Shown: positions 1 through 8,136, numbered from the stretch's first letter. The stretch: 21,933 bases of DNA from Clostridia bacterium (GCA_025997155.1 BNUF01000028.1:1-21933), one strand, 5' to 3'. Notes: generated by a model not told the origin, from the letters alone. Made by a program: numbers and translations.

Positions 1-107
1 ATCAACTCCGATTAGCCGCTGATGTACCAAAAGACCTTTGGACTTTGGCTAATAAATTTGAACGAAAAATAGAAGTATCAAAAACTAAAAATCAAAAATA
101 TTTATGA
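1..107 (+). CDS. C-terminal tail of an unidentified protein (partial, cut by window start)
   Basis: The frame beginning at base 3 is open from the window edge to a TGA at 105-107 and reads as a charged helical tail, including LAADVPKDLWTLANKFERK. The other two plus frames hit stops within 21 bases, so this is the only candidate reading. I do not recognise the family. The stretch is clearly more AT-rich than the genes that follow, which could mean foreign origin, but 107 bases are too few to judge. It ends 27 bases before the next start codon. Confidence 0.45.
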   Translation, partial: QLRLAADVPKDLWTLANKFERKIEVSKTKNQKYL

Positions 108-134
108 ACATTATTATACGAGGAGGAGTTTGGA

Positions 135-443
135 ATGTACTATAATGAACAACAAGAACCTGTAAATATTTCGCCCCACTATGCCGAGCCGTATTTAAGA
201 CCGTCCGCGACAGACGCAACCCCTCACCCGAACGCGGTTTTGACGTTTCTTTGCGCGTTAGTCCCGGGGGCGGGGCATATGTACCTTGGGTTTATCGGAC
301 GCGGTATGGGGATTATGGCGGCGTTCGGGCTTTCGGTTATGCTTACGGTGGTGACGGGCGGGCTTTTCGTGGTTCTTGTCGCGGTGATATTCTTCGCGAG
401 TTTCTTTGACGCGTTCAAGATTCGCAGACAGATACTTAGATAA
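135..443 (+). CDS. Small TM2-like membrane protein
   Basis: The product has 102 residues. The soluble N-terminus (about 1-32) is rich in Pro, Tyr and acidic residues. It is followed by two hydrophobic segments at about 34-54 and 58-92, the first containing LVPGAGHMYLGFIGRGMGI. That Pro-Gly-x-Gly-His-x-Tyr-Leu-Gly turn between helices resembles the TM2 family and related two-helix inner-membrane proteins, whose biochemical role is poorly known. The start is well supported by AGGAGG at 121-126, eight bases before ATG 135. The short basic tail (KIRRQILR) probably faces the cytoplasm. A terminator follows directly, so the gene appears to be the end of its own transcription unit. The family call is moderate and the function is unknown. 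Confidence 0.75.
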   Translation: MYYNEQQEPVNISPHYAEPYLRPSATDATPHPNAVLTFLCALVPGAGHMYLGFIGRGMGIMAAFGLSVMLTVVTGGLFVVLVAVIFFASFFDAFKIRRQILR

Positions 444-456
444 TTCTTAAAAAATG

Positions 457-487
457 AAAGGCGCGGCTAATACTGGTTGCGCCTTTT
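457..487 (+). terminator. Intrinsic terminator after the TM2-like gene
   Basis: AAAGGCGC (457-464) pairs with GCGCCTTT (479-486) around a 14-base loop, and the 3' arm ends in a short T run. It starts 13 bases after the preceding stop. The T run is only four bases, so efficiency may be modest. Confidence 0.6.
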
Positions 488-506
488 ACTTTGCGTGTGG
501 TATAAT
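477..506 (+). promoter_or_regulatory. Extended -10 promoter for gltX operon
   Basis: TGGTATAAT at 498-506 is a perfect extended -10 (TGnTATAAT). The -35 candidate TTGCGC (477-482) is poor, with an 18-base spacer, but an extended -10 tolerates this. The -35 lies inside the 3' arm of the upstream terminator. The -10 sits about 30 bases before the gltX ATG. Confidence 0.6.
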
Positions 507-536
507 AAGAAGAAACGGATTAATGGGAGTTTATAT

Positions 537-1961
537 ATGATACGCACACGTTTTGCGCCAAGCCCGACAGGGTATATGCACATAGGCAACCTCCGCACCG
601 CGCTGTATGAATATTTGTGCGCGAAGAGGGAGGGGGGGCAGTTTGTCCTCCGAATCGAGGATACCGACCAAGAACGGTACACCGAGGGGGCGGTCGAGGT
701 CATATACAACACCTTGCGGATTGCGGGGCTTGTTCACGACGAAGGCCCCGACATAGGCGGACCTTACGCGCCGTATGTACAGAGTGAACGCAAAGGACAT
801 TACCTAGAGTACGCGAAACAACTTGTGGAACAAGGGACGGCGTACTATTGTTTTTGCGCAAAAGAACGGCTTGACGAACTTCACAAAGAGAACGAGACCG
901 CCAAATATGACAGGCATTGCCTTTCTCTTTCGGCGGAGGATATTGCGCGAAATTTGGAGCGGGGCGTACCCTATGTAATCAGGCAGCTTATACCAAACGG
1001 CAAGACGACTTTTGTTGACGCGGTATACGGCGAAATCACCGTCGATAACGACGAACTTGACGACCAAGTTTTGATTAAGTCGGACGGATTGCCGACCTAC
1101 AATTTCGCGAACGTAATCGACGATAAACTAATGGAGATTACGCACGTCGTGCGAGGGAGCGAATATTTGTCGTCAACACCGAAATACAATTTGTTATACA
1201 AGTCTTTCGGGTGGGAAATCCCGAAATATATACATTTGCCGCTTATACTTAACGAAAAGGGCGAAAAACTATCGAAACGAAGGGGCGACGCGTCCTTTGA
1301 GGACCTTTTGGCGCAAGGGTTTTTGCCCGACGCCATAATCAACTATATCGCTCTTTTGGGGTGGGCGCCGCCAGCGGACAACCGCGAAATCTTTAGCCTG
1401 TCGGAACTTATCGGAGTTTTCGACGTTTCGGGGATAAGCAAGTCGCCGTCAAAGTTCGACACGCAAAAACTGACATGGCTTAACGGCGAGTATTTTAAAA
1501 AAATGGACGAAGACGAGTTCAGAAAACTAGCCGCTCCTTATATACAAAAAGATAACCCAAAACTGTACTCTATGGTTAAAAGCCGTATATCCTTCCTTAC
1601 GGAAATCACGGAAAAGCTCGATTTTATAGATAATTTCAACCTCCCCGACACCGCGCTCTACACTCATAAAAAGATGAAGACCACCCCCGAAATAGCTCTT
1701 AACGCGCTTGAGGCGGCGGAGGCGGCGCGGGATAGGTTCACCGATTTCACCAACGACAAACTTTACGAAACTTTGACGAATATCGCGGCGGAGAACGAAC
1801 TCAAAAATTCGCAGATACTCTGGAGTATCCGCACGGCGTTGTCGGGTAAGCCCGTCACCCCTTGCGGGGCGAGCGAACTTATGGAGGTTTTGGGCAAAGA
1901 CGAGAGTTTTGACAGACTGGGCAAGGCAATCGGCAAACTTAGGCAGGAGGCGGCAAAATGA
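537..1961 (+). CDS. gltX: Glutamyl-tRNA synthetase
   Basis: This class I aminoacyl-tRNA synthetase charges tRNA-Glu, or also tRNA-Gln if it is a non-discriminating form feeding GatCAB. The product has 474 residues, normal for the family. Visible signatures are RFAPSPTGYMHIGN near the N-terminus, with the HIGH-type motif at residues 15-18, and KLSKR at 244-248 as the KMSKS-type loop. A possible zinc site is C105, C107, Y124 and C128, matching the spacing known from E. coli GluRS. The reading frame stays open 60 bases further upstream, but the real start is ATG 537: GGGAG lies about seven bases before it and the family's conserved N-terminus begins there. The stop overlaps the purC start by four bases (ATGA), so the two are translationally coupled. 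Confidence 0.96.
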   Translation: MIRTRFAPSPTGYMHIGNLRTALYEYLCAKREGGQFVLRIEDTDQERYTEGAVEVIYNTLRIAGLVHDEGPDIGGPYAPYVQSERKGHYLEYAKQLVEQGTAYYCFCAKERLDELHKENETAKYDRHCLSLSAEDIARNLERGVPYVIRQLIPNGKTTFVDAVYGEITVDNDELDDQVLIKSDGLPTYNFANVIDDKLMEITHVVRGSEYLSSTPKYNLLYKSFGWEIPKYIHLPLILNEKGEKLSKRRGDASFEDLLAQGFLPDAIINYIALLGWAPPADNREIFSLSELIGVFDVSGISKSPSKFDTQKLTWLNGEYFKKMDEDEFRKLAAPYIQKDNPKLYSMVKSRISFLTEITEKLDFIDNFNLPDTALYTHKKMKTTPEIALNALEAAEAARDRFTDFTNDKLYETLTNIAAENELKNSQILWSIRTALSGKPVTPCGASELMEVLGKDESFDRLGKAIGKLRQEAAK

Positions 1962-2800
1962 GTGACGCGCTGATAAGCGGCAAGGTTCGCGAGGTTTACG
2001 AATCGGCGGACGGGCTGATAATCGTTACGACAGACAGGATTTCGGCGTATGACGTGGTTCTTGACACGCCGATACCCCACAAAGGCGTTGTTCTGAACAG
2101 ATTGTCGCTGTTTTGGTTTGACTATACAAAGGACATTGTGAAGAATCATATAATCTCCGACAACACCGACCATTTCCCCGAACGTTTTCGCTCGAAGTAT
2201 TACGAGAGACGCACGGTGCTTGTGAAACCGCTTAGAATGCTGCCCTTTGAGTTTATCGTGCGCGGATATATTTTTGGGAATATGTGGGAAGCGTACAAAG
2301 AGGGGAAACCCTTTTGCGGCGAGGTTTTTCCGCAGGGGCTGCTTCAGGCGCAGAAACTCCCGACACCTATCCTCACCCCCTCAACAAAAGCGGCGGAGGG
2401 ACACGACGTATACGTGACGTTTGACTATGTGACAAAGGAACTCGGCGCGGAATTGGCGCAAACCCTTCAAAAAATGTGTATCAAATTATATACGAAATGC
2501 GCAACCTATGCGTATCAAAAAGGGATTATCATCGCGGACACAAAATTCGAGTTTGGGATAGACAAACAGAACAACCTTGTTTTGGCGGACGAGATTTTTA
2601 CGCCCGACAGCAGCAGATTTTGGAATTTGGCGGACTACAAAACAGGCACGTCGCCCGTGAGTTTCGATAAACAGTACGTGCGCGACTGGCTTACGAAAAA
2701 TAACGCCGCGGGGGTCACGCCGCCGCCGCGTCTGCCCGACGACGTTGTACACAACACAAGCCTTTTGTACTTAAAATGCTTTGAAAGGCTGACGACCTAA
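1958..2800 (+). CDS. purC: SAICAR synthetase (phosphoribosylaminoimidazole-succinocarboxamide synthase)
   Basis: The enzyme condenses CAIR with aspartate using ATP in de novo purine synthesis. The 280-residue product shows the family hallmarks: SGKVREVYES at the N-terminus (nucleotide-binding loop), TTDRISAYDVVL, the PFEFIVRGYIFGNMW segment, and IIADTKFEFG plus LADEIFTPDSSRFW near the C-terminus. Length and sequence style fit the longer PurC type of roughly 280-300 residues. It overlaps gltX by four bases, and its TAA shares one base with the next ATG (TAATG). No other pur gene is visible nearby, so here it travels as a single purine gene among translation genes. Confidence 0.95.
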   Translation: MSDALISGKVREVYESADGLIIVTTDRISAYDVVLDTPIPHKGVVLNRLSLFWFDYTKDIVKNHIISDNTDHFPERFRSKYYERRTVLVKPLRMLPFEFIVRGYIFGNMWEAYKEGKPFCGEVFPQGLLQAQKLPTPILTPSTKAAEGHDVYVTFDYVTKELGAELAQTLQKMCIKLYTKCATYAYQKGIIIADTKFEFGIDKQNNLVLADEIFTPDSSRFWNLADYKTGTSPVSFDKQYVRDWLTKNNAAGVTPPPRLPDDVVHNTSLLYLKCFERLTT

Positions 2801-3567
2801 TGGATATTATAACAAGCCGCACGAACAGTACGGTAAAAGCTCTTGTCTCGCTTAAACAAAAGAAGTTCCTTGACGAAAGCTCTTTCTTCCTTGTCGAGGG
2901 CGAAAAGATTATAAACGAAATCCCCGAAGGTTTTGTCGAAAAATATGTCGTATCCGAGAGTTATATAAAAAATAACGCCCTTGAGGAGAATATAGAGACA
3001 ATCGCGGTTGCGGACAATGTTTTTGAACAAATTTCAAACAACCGCACGCCCCAGGGGCGAATCGCCCTGTGCAAAAAACTTCCGACCGTTAGATTAAAAG
3101 ACTTATTGTCCGATAAATTACTTGTCATAATGTGTGAAAATATCAACAACCCAGGCAATCTCGGGACGATTATACGGAGTGCGTATTCCTTCGCGGCGGA
3201 CGCGCTTATAATAGGAAGAAACTCGGTATCCGTATATAACCCGAAAACCCTGCAAAGTACAGGCGGCGCGGTTTTCAGACTTCCTCTAATCGAGGACGCG
3301 GATTTTTCCGCGGTCATACCCGAACTCAAGGAAAACGGCGTGAATATCGTCGCGGCGACAGTAGGGGAGAACGCGAAAACCCCGCGTGAACTGGATTTCA
3401 CCTGTGCGGCAATCATAGTCGGAAACGAGAGCGGCGGAATAACAAAAGAGACGTTGGCTTTGGCTCAGGAGTTCGTAAAAATACCTATGCCGGGGGGCGG
3501 GGAGTCGCTTAACCTGTCTGTCGCCGCAAGCATCTTATTGTACGAATCGGCAGTAAATCGAAAGTAG
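2800..3567 (+). CDS. SpoU/TrmH-family RNA 2'-O-methyltransferase
   Basis: This is an S-adenosylmethionine-dependent 2'-O-ribose methyltransferase of the SPOUT class (255 residues), probably acting on rRNA or tRNA. The N-terminal substrate-binding domain (about 1-95) starts with MDIITSRTNSTVKALVSLK. The catalytic knot domain has all three SpoU motifs: CENINNPGNLGTIIRSAYSF (motif 1, with the conserved Asn and Arg), IIVGNESGGI (motif 2) and IPMPGGGESLNLSVAASILL (motif 3). The RNA target cannot be told from sequence; the RlmB/YsgA-like group is the closest guess. It is coupled to purC through TAATG, with no SD gap of its own. Confidence 0.9.
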   Translation: MDIITSRTNSTVKALVSLKQKKFLDESSFFLVEGEKIINEIPEGFVEKYVVSESYIKNNALEENIETIAVADNVFEQISNNRTPQGRIALCKKLPTVRLKDLLSDKLLVIMCENINNPGNLGTIIRSAYSFAADALIIGRNSVSVYNPKTLQSTGGAVFRLPLIEDADFSAVIPELKENGVNIVAATVGENAKTPRELDFTCAAIIVGNESGGITKETLALAQEFVKIPMPGGGESLNLSVAASILLYESAVNRK

Positions 3568-3578
3568 GAGGGACAATA

Positions 3579-4757
3579 ATGAGTTTAATCGAGCAAATTT
3601 TGGACGAAAACAGTTTTGTTGAACAGGGCGGACGCATTTTGGACGCGTTCATAAGGAGCGGCTACGGCACGATAAACAGCCGATTAGTCTACATATATGA
3701 GCAGACTGGATATGTCACGGTGAACCACGCCGAAAAGATTCAAAAAGTGTACGACAAAGCTCTCGTGTACGGCGCGCCCGTGATTGCCGTTCTGAACTCA
3801 AGCGGAATGAGACTTGACGACGGGTTGACGGGACTCAACGCGTACAGCAAGATTTTTACGAATCAGGCGAAGGCGCACGGCAAAGTTTCCCAGATAGCCG
3901 TCGTCGAGGGCGACGCTCTCGGAGCTTGCGCGGTTATCGCGGCGTTATCGGATTTTGTCATCACCTCGGAAAAATCCCGCATCTTCCTCCAAAGCCCCGA
4001 TATCCTGAAAAATCCGTCTAAAAATGTCTATACTCATATTGTCGCGAAAGATTTGTCTGAAAGTGTCAAAAAACTTATGAGCTTTATTCCGTCCAACGCA
4101 AACAGTCTTGAACACTATTCAGAGTGTGCGGACGATTTGAACCGTGAGTCCAATTTGACCGAAAAATCCACCGTTTGCGAAATTATTCAGGAAATCGCGG
4201 ACGGACGCGAATTTATTCGGCTGCTCCCGAAGTTTGGGGAAGGCGTTGAGACCGCCCTTGCGAAACTTTCGGGAATGACTGTGGGAATCGTCGCGGCGTA
4301 TGACGCTTTGACGGTTTTGGGTATCAAAAAAATCGGACATATAATCAAATACTGCTCAAATTTCCGCGTGCCGATTATATTCATAAACGACAACCTCACC
4401 TATGGCTCGGAAAGCGACGACGCGCTTATGCTTTACGACATTGCGAACCTGATTGGGGAAATCAACGACGCCAAAGTGGGCAAAATCCTGCTTGCCACGA
4501 AAAACGTGCAAGGGAGTCTTTATGCCGCGCTTAACAACAAGTATCTTGATATCGATGTGTCCTACGCGTGGGAAAATGCCTGTTTCTCCCTTTTTGACGA
4601 AACAGGCGGGCAAAAAATCACGGGCGGGACACATTCCTACACCGCGCACAACGCCGCCGAACTCGGCTTTGTCGACGACATAATAGACGTCACCTCGACA
4701 CGCAAACGCCTTATTGCGGCACTTGAAATGATTTTCATAAAGAATGTAAACTACTAG
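3579..4757 (+). CDS. Carboxyltransferase subunit, 12S/MmdA-like, short and divergent
   Basis: This 392-residue protein has the crotonase-like fold of acyl-CoA carboxyltransferases (PccB, MmdA, transcarboxylase 12S), which move carboxyl between biotin and a CoA ester. N-half landmarks are ILDENSFVE, SGYGTINSRLVYIYEQ, HAEKIQKVYDKAL and GAPVIAVLNSSGMRLDDG. C-half landmarks are VGIVAAYDAL, NFRVPIIFINDN and a final VDDIIDVTSTRKRLIAALEM, typical of the family's end. It is about 100 residues shorter than usual, lacking the N-terminal extension. The Gly-rich oxyanion-hole motifs are altered: DALGACAV where relatives carry a Gly-Gly-Ala motif, and VQGSLYAAL where they have YGGAY. It may use an unusual CoA substrate or have become structural. 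AGGAGGG at 3566-3572 overlaps the previous stop and sets the start. Biotin carrier and 5S-like genes follow. Confidence 0.85.
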   Translation: MSLIEQILDENSFVEQGGRILDAFIRSGYGTINSRLVYIYEQTGYVTVNHAEKIQKVYDKALVYGAPVIAVLNSSGMRLDDGLTGLNAYSKIFTNQAKAHGKVSQIAVVEGDALGACAVIAALSDFVITSEKSRIFLQSPDILKNPSKNVYTHIVAKDLSESVKKLMSFIPSNANSLEHYSECADDLNRESNLTEKSTVCEIIQEIADGREFIRLLPKFGEGVETALAKLSGMTVGIVAAYDALTVLGIKKIGHIIKYCSNFRVPIIFINDNLTYGSESDDALMLYDIANLIGEINDAKVGKILLATKNVQGSLYAALNNKYLDIDVSYAWENACFSLFDETGGQKITGGTHSYTAHNAAELGFVDDIIDVTSTRKRLIAALEMIFIKNVNY

Positions 4758-4772
4758 AAGGGGTATCACATA

Positions 4773-5120
4773 ATGAAAAATTTCAAAGTAACAGTAAACG
4801 GTACGGCGTATGACGTATGCGTCGAGGAAATAAGCGGCGGAGTTGTATCAGCGCCTGTCGCGCCGCCTCCTGCCGCGGCGGCAAAACCCGCGCAGACGGC
4901 GGCGGGCGGCGAAAAAGTCCTTAGTCCCCTCCCCGGAACAGTCCTTGACATAAAAGTATCTGTCGGGCAAAAAGTCGAAAAAAATCAGATTATCGCGATT
5001 CTTGAGGCGATGAAAATGGAAAACGAAATCGTTACGCCAAACGCGGGTACGGTGTCGGCGGTACACGTCAGCAAGGGACAAGCGGTAGTCTCGGGTGACA
5101 CGCTCGTGACAATTTCATAA
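4773..5120 (+). CDS. Biotin carboxyl carrier protein (transcarboxylase 1.3S / MmdC-like)
   Basis: This 115-residue carrier shuttles carboxyl-biotin between two carboxyltransferase partners. An N-terminal leader (about 1-27) is followed by a flexible Ala/Pro linker (about 28-50) and a C-terminal biotinyl domain of about 70 residues. The biotinylation site is Lys81 in ILEAMKMENEI, with the usual PLPGTVLDIKVSVGQKV hairpin before it and TVSAVHVSKGQAV after it. The linker-plus-domain layout matches the gamma/1.3S subunits of methylmalonyl-CoA decarboxylase and transcarboxylase rather than a BCCP fused to other domains. AAGGGG just upstream serves as the SD. It sits between a 12S-like and a 5S-like gene, the order expected for one complex. 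Confidence 0.93.
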   Translation: MKNFKVTVNGTAYDVCVEEISGGVVSAPVAPPPAAAAKPAQTAAGGEKVLSPLPGTVLDIKVSVGQKVEKNQIIAILEAMKMENEIVTPNAGTVSAVHVSKGQAVVSGDTLVTIS

Positions 5121-5133
5121 GGAGGGGTTTTGG

Positions 5134-6540
5134 TTGGAAAAAAAAGTATTATTCACCGACACGACCTTCCGTGACGGGCAGCAGAGCCTTATCGCGACAC
5201 GCCTAAAGTTCGCGGACATTGAACCCGTGCTGGACGAAATTGACGGCGCGGGGCTGTACTCTATGGAAGTCTGGGGCGGGGCGACTTTCGACACCTGTTT
5301 GCGCTACCTCCGCGAAGACCCGTGGGAACGCCTACGCTCCTTCAAAAAACACCTCAAAAAAACGAAACTCCAGATGTTGTTTCGCGGTCAAAATATGCTT
5401 GGCTATCACACCTATCCCGACGACGTTGTTGACGAATTTTTAAAACTCGCCATAAAAAACGGGATTGACATTGTACGTATTTTTGACGCGCTTAACGATA
5501 TAAGAAACCTCGAGTCCTCTGTGAAATCCGTCAAAAAGTACGGCGGACACGCCCAGCTCGCGATTTCCTACACCACAAGCGACGTTCACACCACGGAATA
5601 TTACAAAAATCTCGTCAAGGATTTTGTGCAACTCGGCGCGGATTCGATTGCGATAAAAGATATGGCGGGGTTGCTCCTCCCGTCAGACGCGTATAACCTG
5701 GTGTCGGAGATTAAAAAAATCACGGACTTGCCGTTGCAAATCCACTCCCACTACACAAGCGGGCTTGCGTCCTGCACCTACCTTGAGGCTGTGCGGGCGG
5801 GGGCGGATATTATCGACACTTCCCTTGCTCCTCTCGCAATGGGTTCGGGGCAACCCGCGACCGAGGTTATGAGCGCTATTTTGGCGGGATACGCGAAAAC
5901 CGATATCGACAACGACATACTCTCCTCCGTCTCCTCAAAATTGTCACATGTGCGTACAGACGCGCTGAAGTCGGGGCTTCTCGACCCAATCGTTTTGAAC
6001 GTCAACATCGACATTTTGAAATATCAAGTGCCGGGCGGTATGCTTAGCAACCTTGTGTCGCAGCTCAAACTCCAAAACGCCGAAGACAAATACGAAGAAG
6101 TCCTGCGGGAGATACCAAAAGTACGCGCCGATTTCGGCTACCCCCCTCTCGTTACCCCGTCAAGCCAAATTGTAGGCACACAGGCGGTTATGAACGTCGT
6201 TTCGGGCGAACGCTACAAACTCGTCCCAAAGGAGACAAAGGAATTTGTCAGAGGAATGTACGGCAAAACGCCCGTCCCGATATCTGATGAAATTGTCAAA
6301 AAAATACTGGGGAGCGACAAGCCGATTACGCAAAAACCGTCGGAACTTTTGAAACCGCTCCTTGGCACAATGGATAAGGAACTAAAAGAACAAGGCAGCT
6401 ACAAAGAATCCGAGGAGGATTTGTTAAGCTATATCCTCTTTCCGCCTATCGCTCTTGACTACTTCAAGTATCGTCATGCGCAGAAATACAAACTTGACCC
6501 GAACTTATACGATAAAAAAGAAAACGTCTACCCCGTATAG
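5134..6540 (+). CDS. Oxaloacetate decarboxylase alpha / pyruvate carboxylase subunit B-like (5S) carboxyltransferase
   Basis: This 468-residue protein handles the oxaloacetate/pyruvate side of biotin-dependent carboxyl transfer. The TIM-barrel domain starts with FTDTTFRDGQQSL and contains LFRGQNMLGY, the metal-site HSHYTSG and AIKDMAGLL, whose Lys is the residue carbamylated in this family. The C-terminal conserved PYC/OADA domain follows (about 290-450). There is no fused biotinyl domain, consistent with the separate carrier upstream. The start is TTG 5134: GGAGG at 5121-5125 gives an eight-base spacing and no ATG fits the conserved N-terminus. Possible roles are transcarboxylase 5S, the OadA subunit of a sodium pump, or PycB; the membrane OadB/MmdB subunit and a biotin carboxylase are not in the window, so I leave the symbol empty. 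Its last codons form half of a terminator. Confidence 0.92.
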   Translation: MEKKVLFTDTTFRDGQQSLIATRLKFADIEPVLDEIDGAGLYSMEVWGGATFDTCLRYLREDPWERLRSFKKHLKKTKLQMLFRGQNMLGYHTYPDDVVDEFLKLAIKNGIDIVRIFDALNDIRNLESSVKSVKKYGGHAQLAISYTTSDVHTTEYYKNLVKDFVQLGADSIAIKDMAGLLLPSDAYNLVSEIKKITDLPLQIHSHYTSGLASCTYLEAVRAGADIIDTSLAPLAMGSGQPATEVMSAILAGYAKTDIDNDILSSVSSKLSHVRTDALKSGLLDPIVLNVNIDILKYQVPGGMLSNLVSQLKLQNAEDKYEEVLREIPKVRADFGYPPLVTPSSQIVGTQAVMNVVSGERYKLVPKETKEFVRGMYGKTPVPISDEIVKKILGSDKPITQKPSELLKPLLGTMDKELKEQGSYKESEEDLLSYILFPPIALDYFKYRHAQKYKLDPNLYDKKENVYPV

Positions 6541-6552
6541 GGCAGACGTTTT
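6521..6552. terminator. Bidirectional terminator between convergent operons
   Basis: AAAACGTCT (6521-6529) pairs with AGACGTTTT (6544-6552), and CCC (6531-6533) extends the stem with GGG (6540-6542). A-rich sequence lies on the left and Ts on the right, so each strand ends in a U-tract. The hairpin spans the stop codon of the 5S-like gene (6538-6540), and the minus-strand pspC stop lies 3 bases beyond it. It can end both operons. Confidence 0.85.
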
Positions 6553-6555
6553 TCA

Positions 6556-6732
6556 TTATTCTTCACGGCGCATTGCCAAGGAACAGATTAGATACAGCGG
6601 GACGGCGAATTTTGGTTTTTTCACAAACAGAATCAGCCAGATTATCCGAAGTATTGAAACGTCAATGCCGAAATGTTTCGCGATTCCCGCGCAAATGCCG
6701 TCGATTTTTACGTTCGTTTTAGATTTGCACAT
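6556..6732 (-). CDS. Mini PspC-domain membrane protein
   Basis: A 58-residue gene reads from ATG 6730-6732 to TAA 6556-6558. The product starts MCKSKTNVKIDGICAGIAKH, continues with FGIDVSILRIIWLILF, and ends ICSLAMRREE. This is the PspC-domain pattern: G-I/V-C-x-G-I/L-A-x-x-F-G-I-D, then a Leu-Arg-Ile-Ile-Trp entry into a hydrophobic helix, then a second hydrophobic stretch and a charged end. PspC-domain proteins sit in the inner membrane and in some bacteria take part in envelope stress responses; a stand-alone domain this short has no assigned role. GGAGG (6738-6742 on the plus strand) overlaps the glyQS stop codon and lies five bases before the ATG, so it is translated from the same transcript. 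The bidirectional terminator follows directly. Confidence 0.82.
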   Translation of the reverse strand: MCKSKTNVKIDGICAGIAKHFGIDVSILRIIWLILFVKKPKFAVPLYLICSLAMRREE

Positions 6733-6741
6733 ATGTTCCTC

Positions 6742-8127
6742 CTAGAATTTTATTCTTTCTCCGATATATGACGCGACACTTGCTATTTGTACGCGTTCCT
6801 GTGTCATCGTGTCGCGTTCGCGTACAGTAACCGCGCCGTCCTCCTCGGACTGGAAGTCATAGGTGACGCAAAAGGGAGTGCCGATTTCGTCTTGTCGGCG
6901 GTATCTCCGCCCGATTGCTCCTGATTCGTCATAGTCGCAGTTGAACTCTTTTGACAATTCCGCGTAGATTTTGTCCGCACCCTCTGAAAGTTTTTTCGAG
7001 AGCGGGAGAACTGCCGCCTTGATTGGGGCGATTGCGGGGTGGAAGCGCATAACGGTTCTTGTTTCGCCGTCCGCAAGCGTCTCCTCGTCATAGGCGTTCA
7101 CCAAAAACGCAAGGGTTATCCTGTCCGCGCCGAGTGACGGCTCGATACAATACGGAATATACTTTTCATTATCCGATTGGTCGAAATAAAGCATATCCGT
7201 ACCCGAATGCTGTGCGTGCTGTTTGAGGTCGTAATCCGTGCGGTCGGCGATTCCCCAGAGTTCGCCCCAGCCAAAGGGAAACAAAAACTCAATATCCGTC
7301 GTCGCCTTGCTGTAATGGGAAAGTTCCTCGGGGGCGTGGTCGCGGATTCGCAGTTCCTCGTCCTTGAAATTAAGCGAACGCAAAAACTCTACGCAAAAGT
7401 TTTTCCAGTACCCGAACCACTCTAAATCCGTCCCTGGTTTGCAAAAAAACTCGAGTTCCATTTGTTCAAACTCACGGATACGGAAAATAAAGTTACCGGG
7501 GGTAATTTCGTTTCGGAAAGATTTCCCGATTTGCCCAATCCCGAAAGGGATTTTTTTGCGCGTGGTGCGTTGCACGTTGTTGAAATTGACAAAAATTCCC
7601 TGTGCCGTTTCGGGACGCAGGTACACGATATGCTTGCTGTCCTCCGTAACCCCCGTGTGCGTCTTGAACATAAGGTTGAATTGCCGAATGTCCGTGAAAT
7701 TATGCTTGCCGCAAGACGGACACTTTATATTATGCTCGTCTATGTAGGTTTTCATTCTCTCGTTGCCCCAGCCGTCCACGCTCTCGGACGCTCCCGTCGT
7801 TTCGTGTATATAGTCCTCGATTAGTTTGTCGGCGCGAAAACGCTCCTTGCACTCTCTGCAATCCATTAGCGGGTCGGAAAATCCGCCCACGTGCCCTGAC
7901 GCGACCCAAACCTCGGGGTTCATCAAAATAGCGCAGTCCACGCCGACGTTATAGGAGCTTTCCTGTACAAATTTTTTCCACCACGCGCCTTTGACGTTGT
8001 TTTTGAGGGCGACGCCGAGAGGACCGTAATCCCAAGAATTGGCAAGTCCGCCGTAAATCTCCGACCCCGGGTAGACAAACCCTCTTGATTTCGCGAGCGC
8101 GACTATTTTATCCATAGTTTTTTCCAT
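6742..8127 (-). CDS. glyQS: Glycyl-tRNA synthetase, single-chain type
   Basis: This class II synthetase (461 residues, homodimeric alpha2 type also found in archaea and eukaryotes) charges tRNA-Gly. Evidence in order: the N-terminal [14 protein letters not shown] and [11 protein letters not shown]; a zinc-type CRECKERF ... CPSCGKHNF pair; class II motif 2 around [20 protein letters not shown]; motif 3 around [14 protein letters not shown]; and a C-terminal anticodon-binding domain ([19 protein letters not shown] onward) with [23 protein letters not shown] (plus strand 8133-8137) overlaps the coaC stop and is five bases from ATG. In many Bacillota glycyl synthetase genes have a T-box leader; here there are only nine bases between coaC and glyQS, so no T-box is possible at this position and expression depends on the upstream operon promoter. 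Confidence 0.96.
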   Translation of the reverse strand: MEKTMDKIVALAKSRGFVYPGSEIYGGLANSWDYGPLGVALKNNVKGAWWKKFVQESSYNVGVDCAILMNPEVWVASGHVGGFSDPLMDCRECKERFRADKLIEDYIHETTGASESVDGWGNERMKTYIDEHNIKCPSCGKHNFTDIRQFNLMFKTHTGVTEDSKHIVYLRPETAQGIFVNFNNVQRTTRKKIPFGIGQIGKSFRNEITPGNFIFRIREFEQMELEFFCKPGTDLEWFGYWKNFCVEFLRSLNFKDEELRIRDHAPEELSHYSKATTDIEFLFPFGWGELWGIADRTDYDLKQHAQHSGTDMLYFDQSDNEKYIPYCIEPSLGADRITLAFLVNAYDEETLADGETRTVMRFHPAIAPIKAAVLPLSKKLSEGADKIYAELSKEFNCDYDESGAIGRRYRRQDEIGTPFCVTYDFQSEEDGAVTVRERDTMTQERVQIASVASYIGERIKF

Positions 8128-8136
8128 AAAAACCTC

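Noticed and set aside
8128..8136. T-box leader expected ahead of a Bacillota glycyl-tRNA synthetase gene
   Set aside because: Only nine bases separate coaC and glyQS, which leaves no room for a leader.
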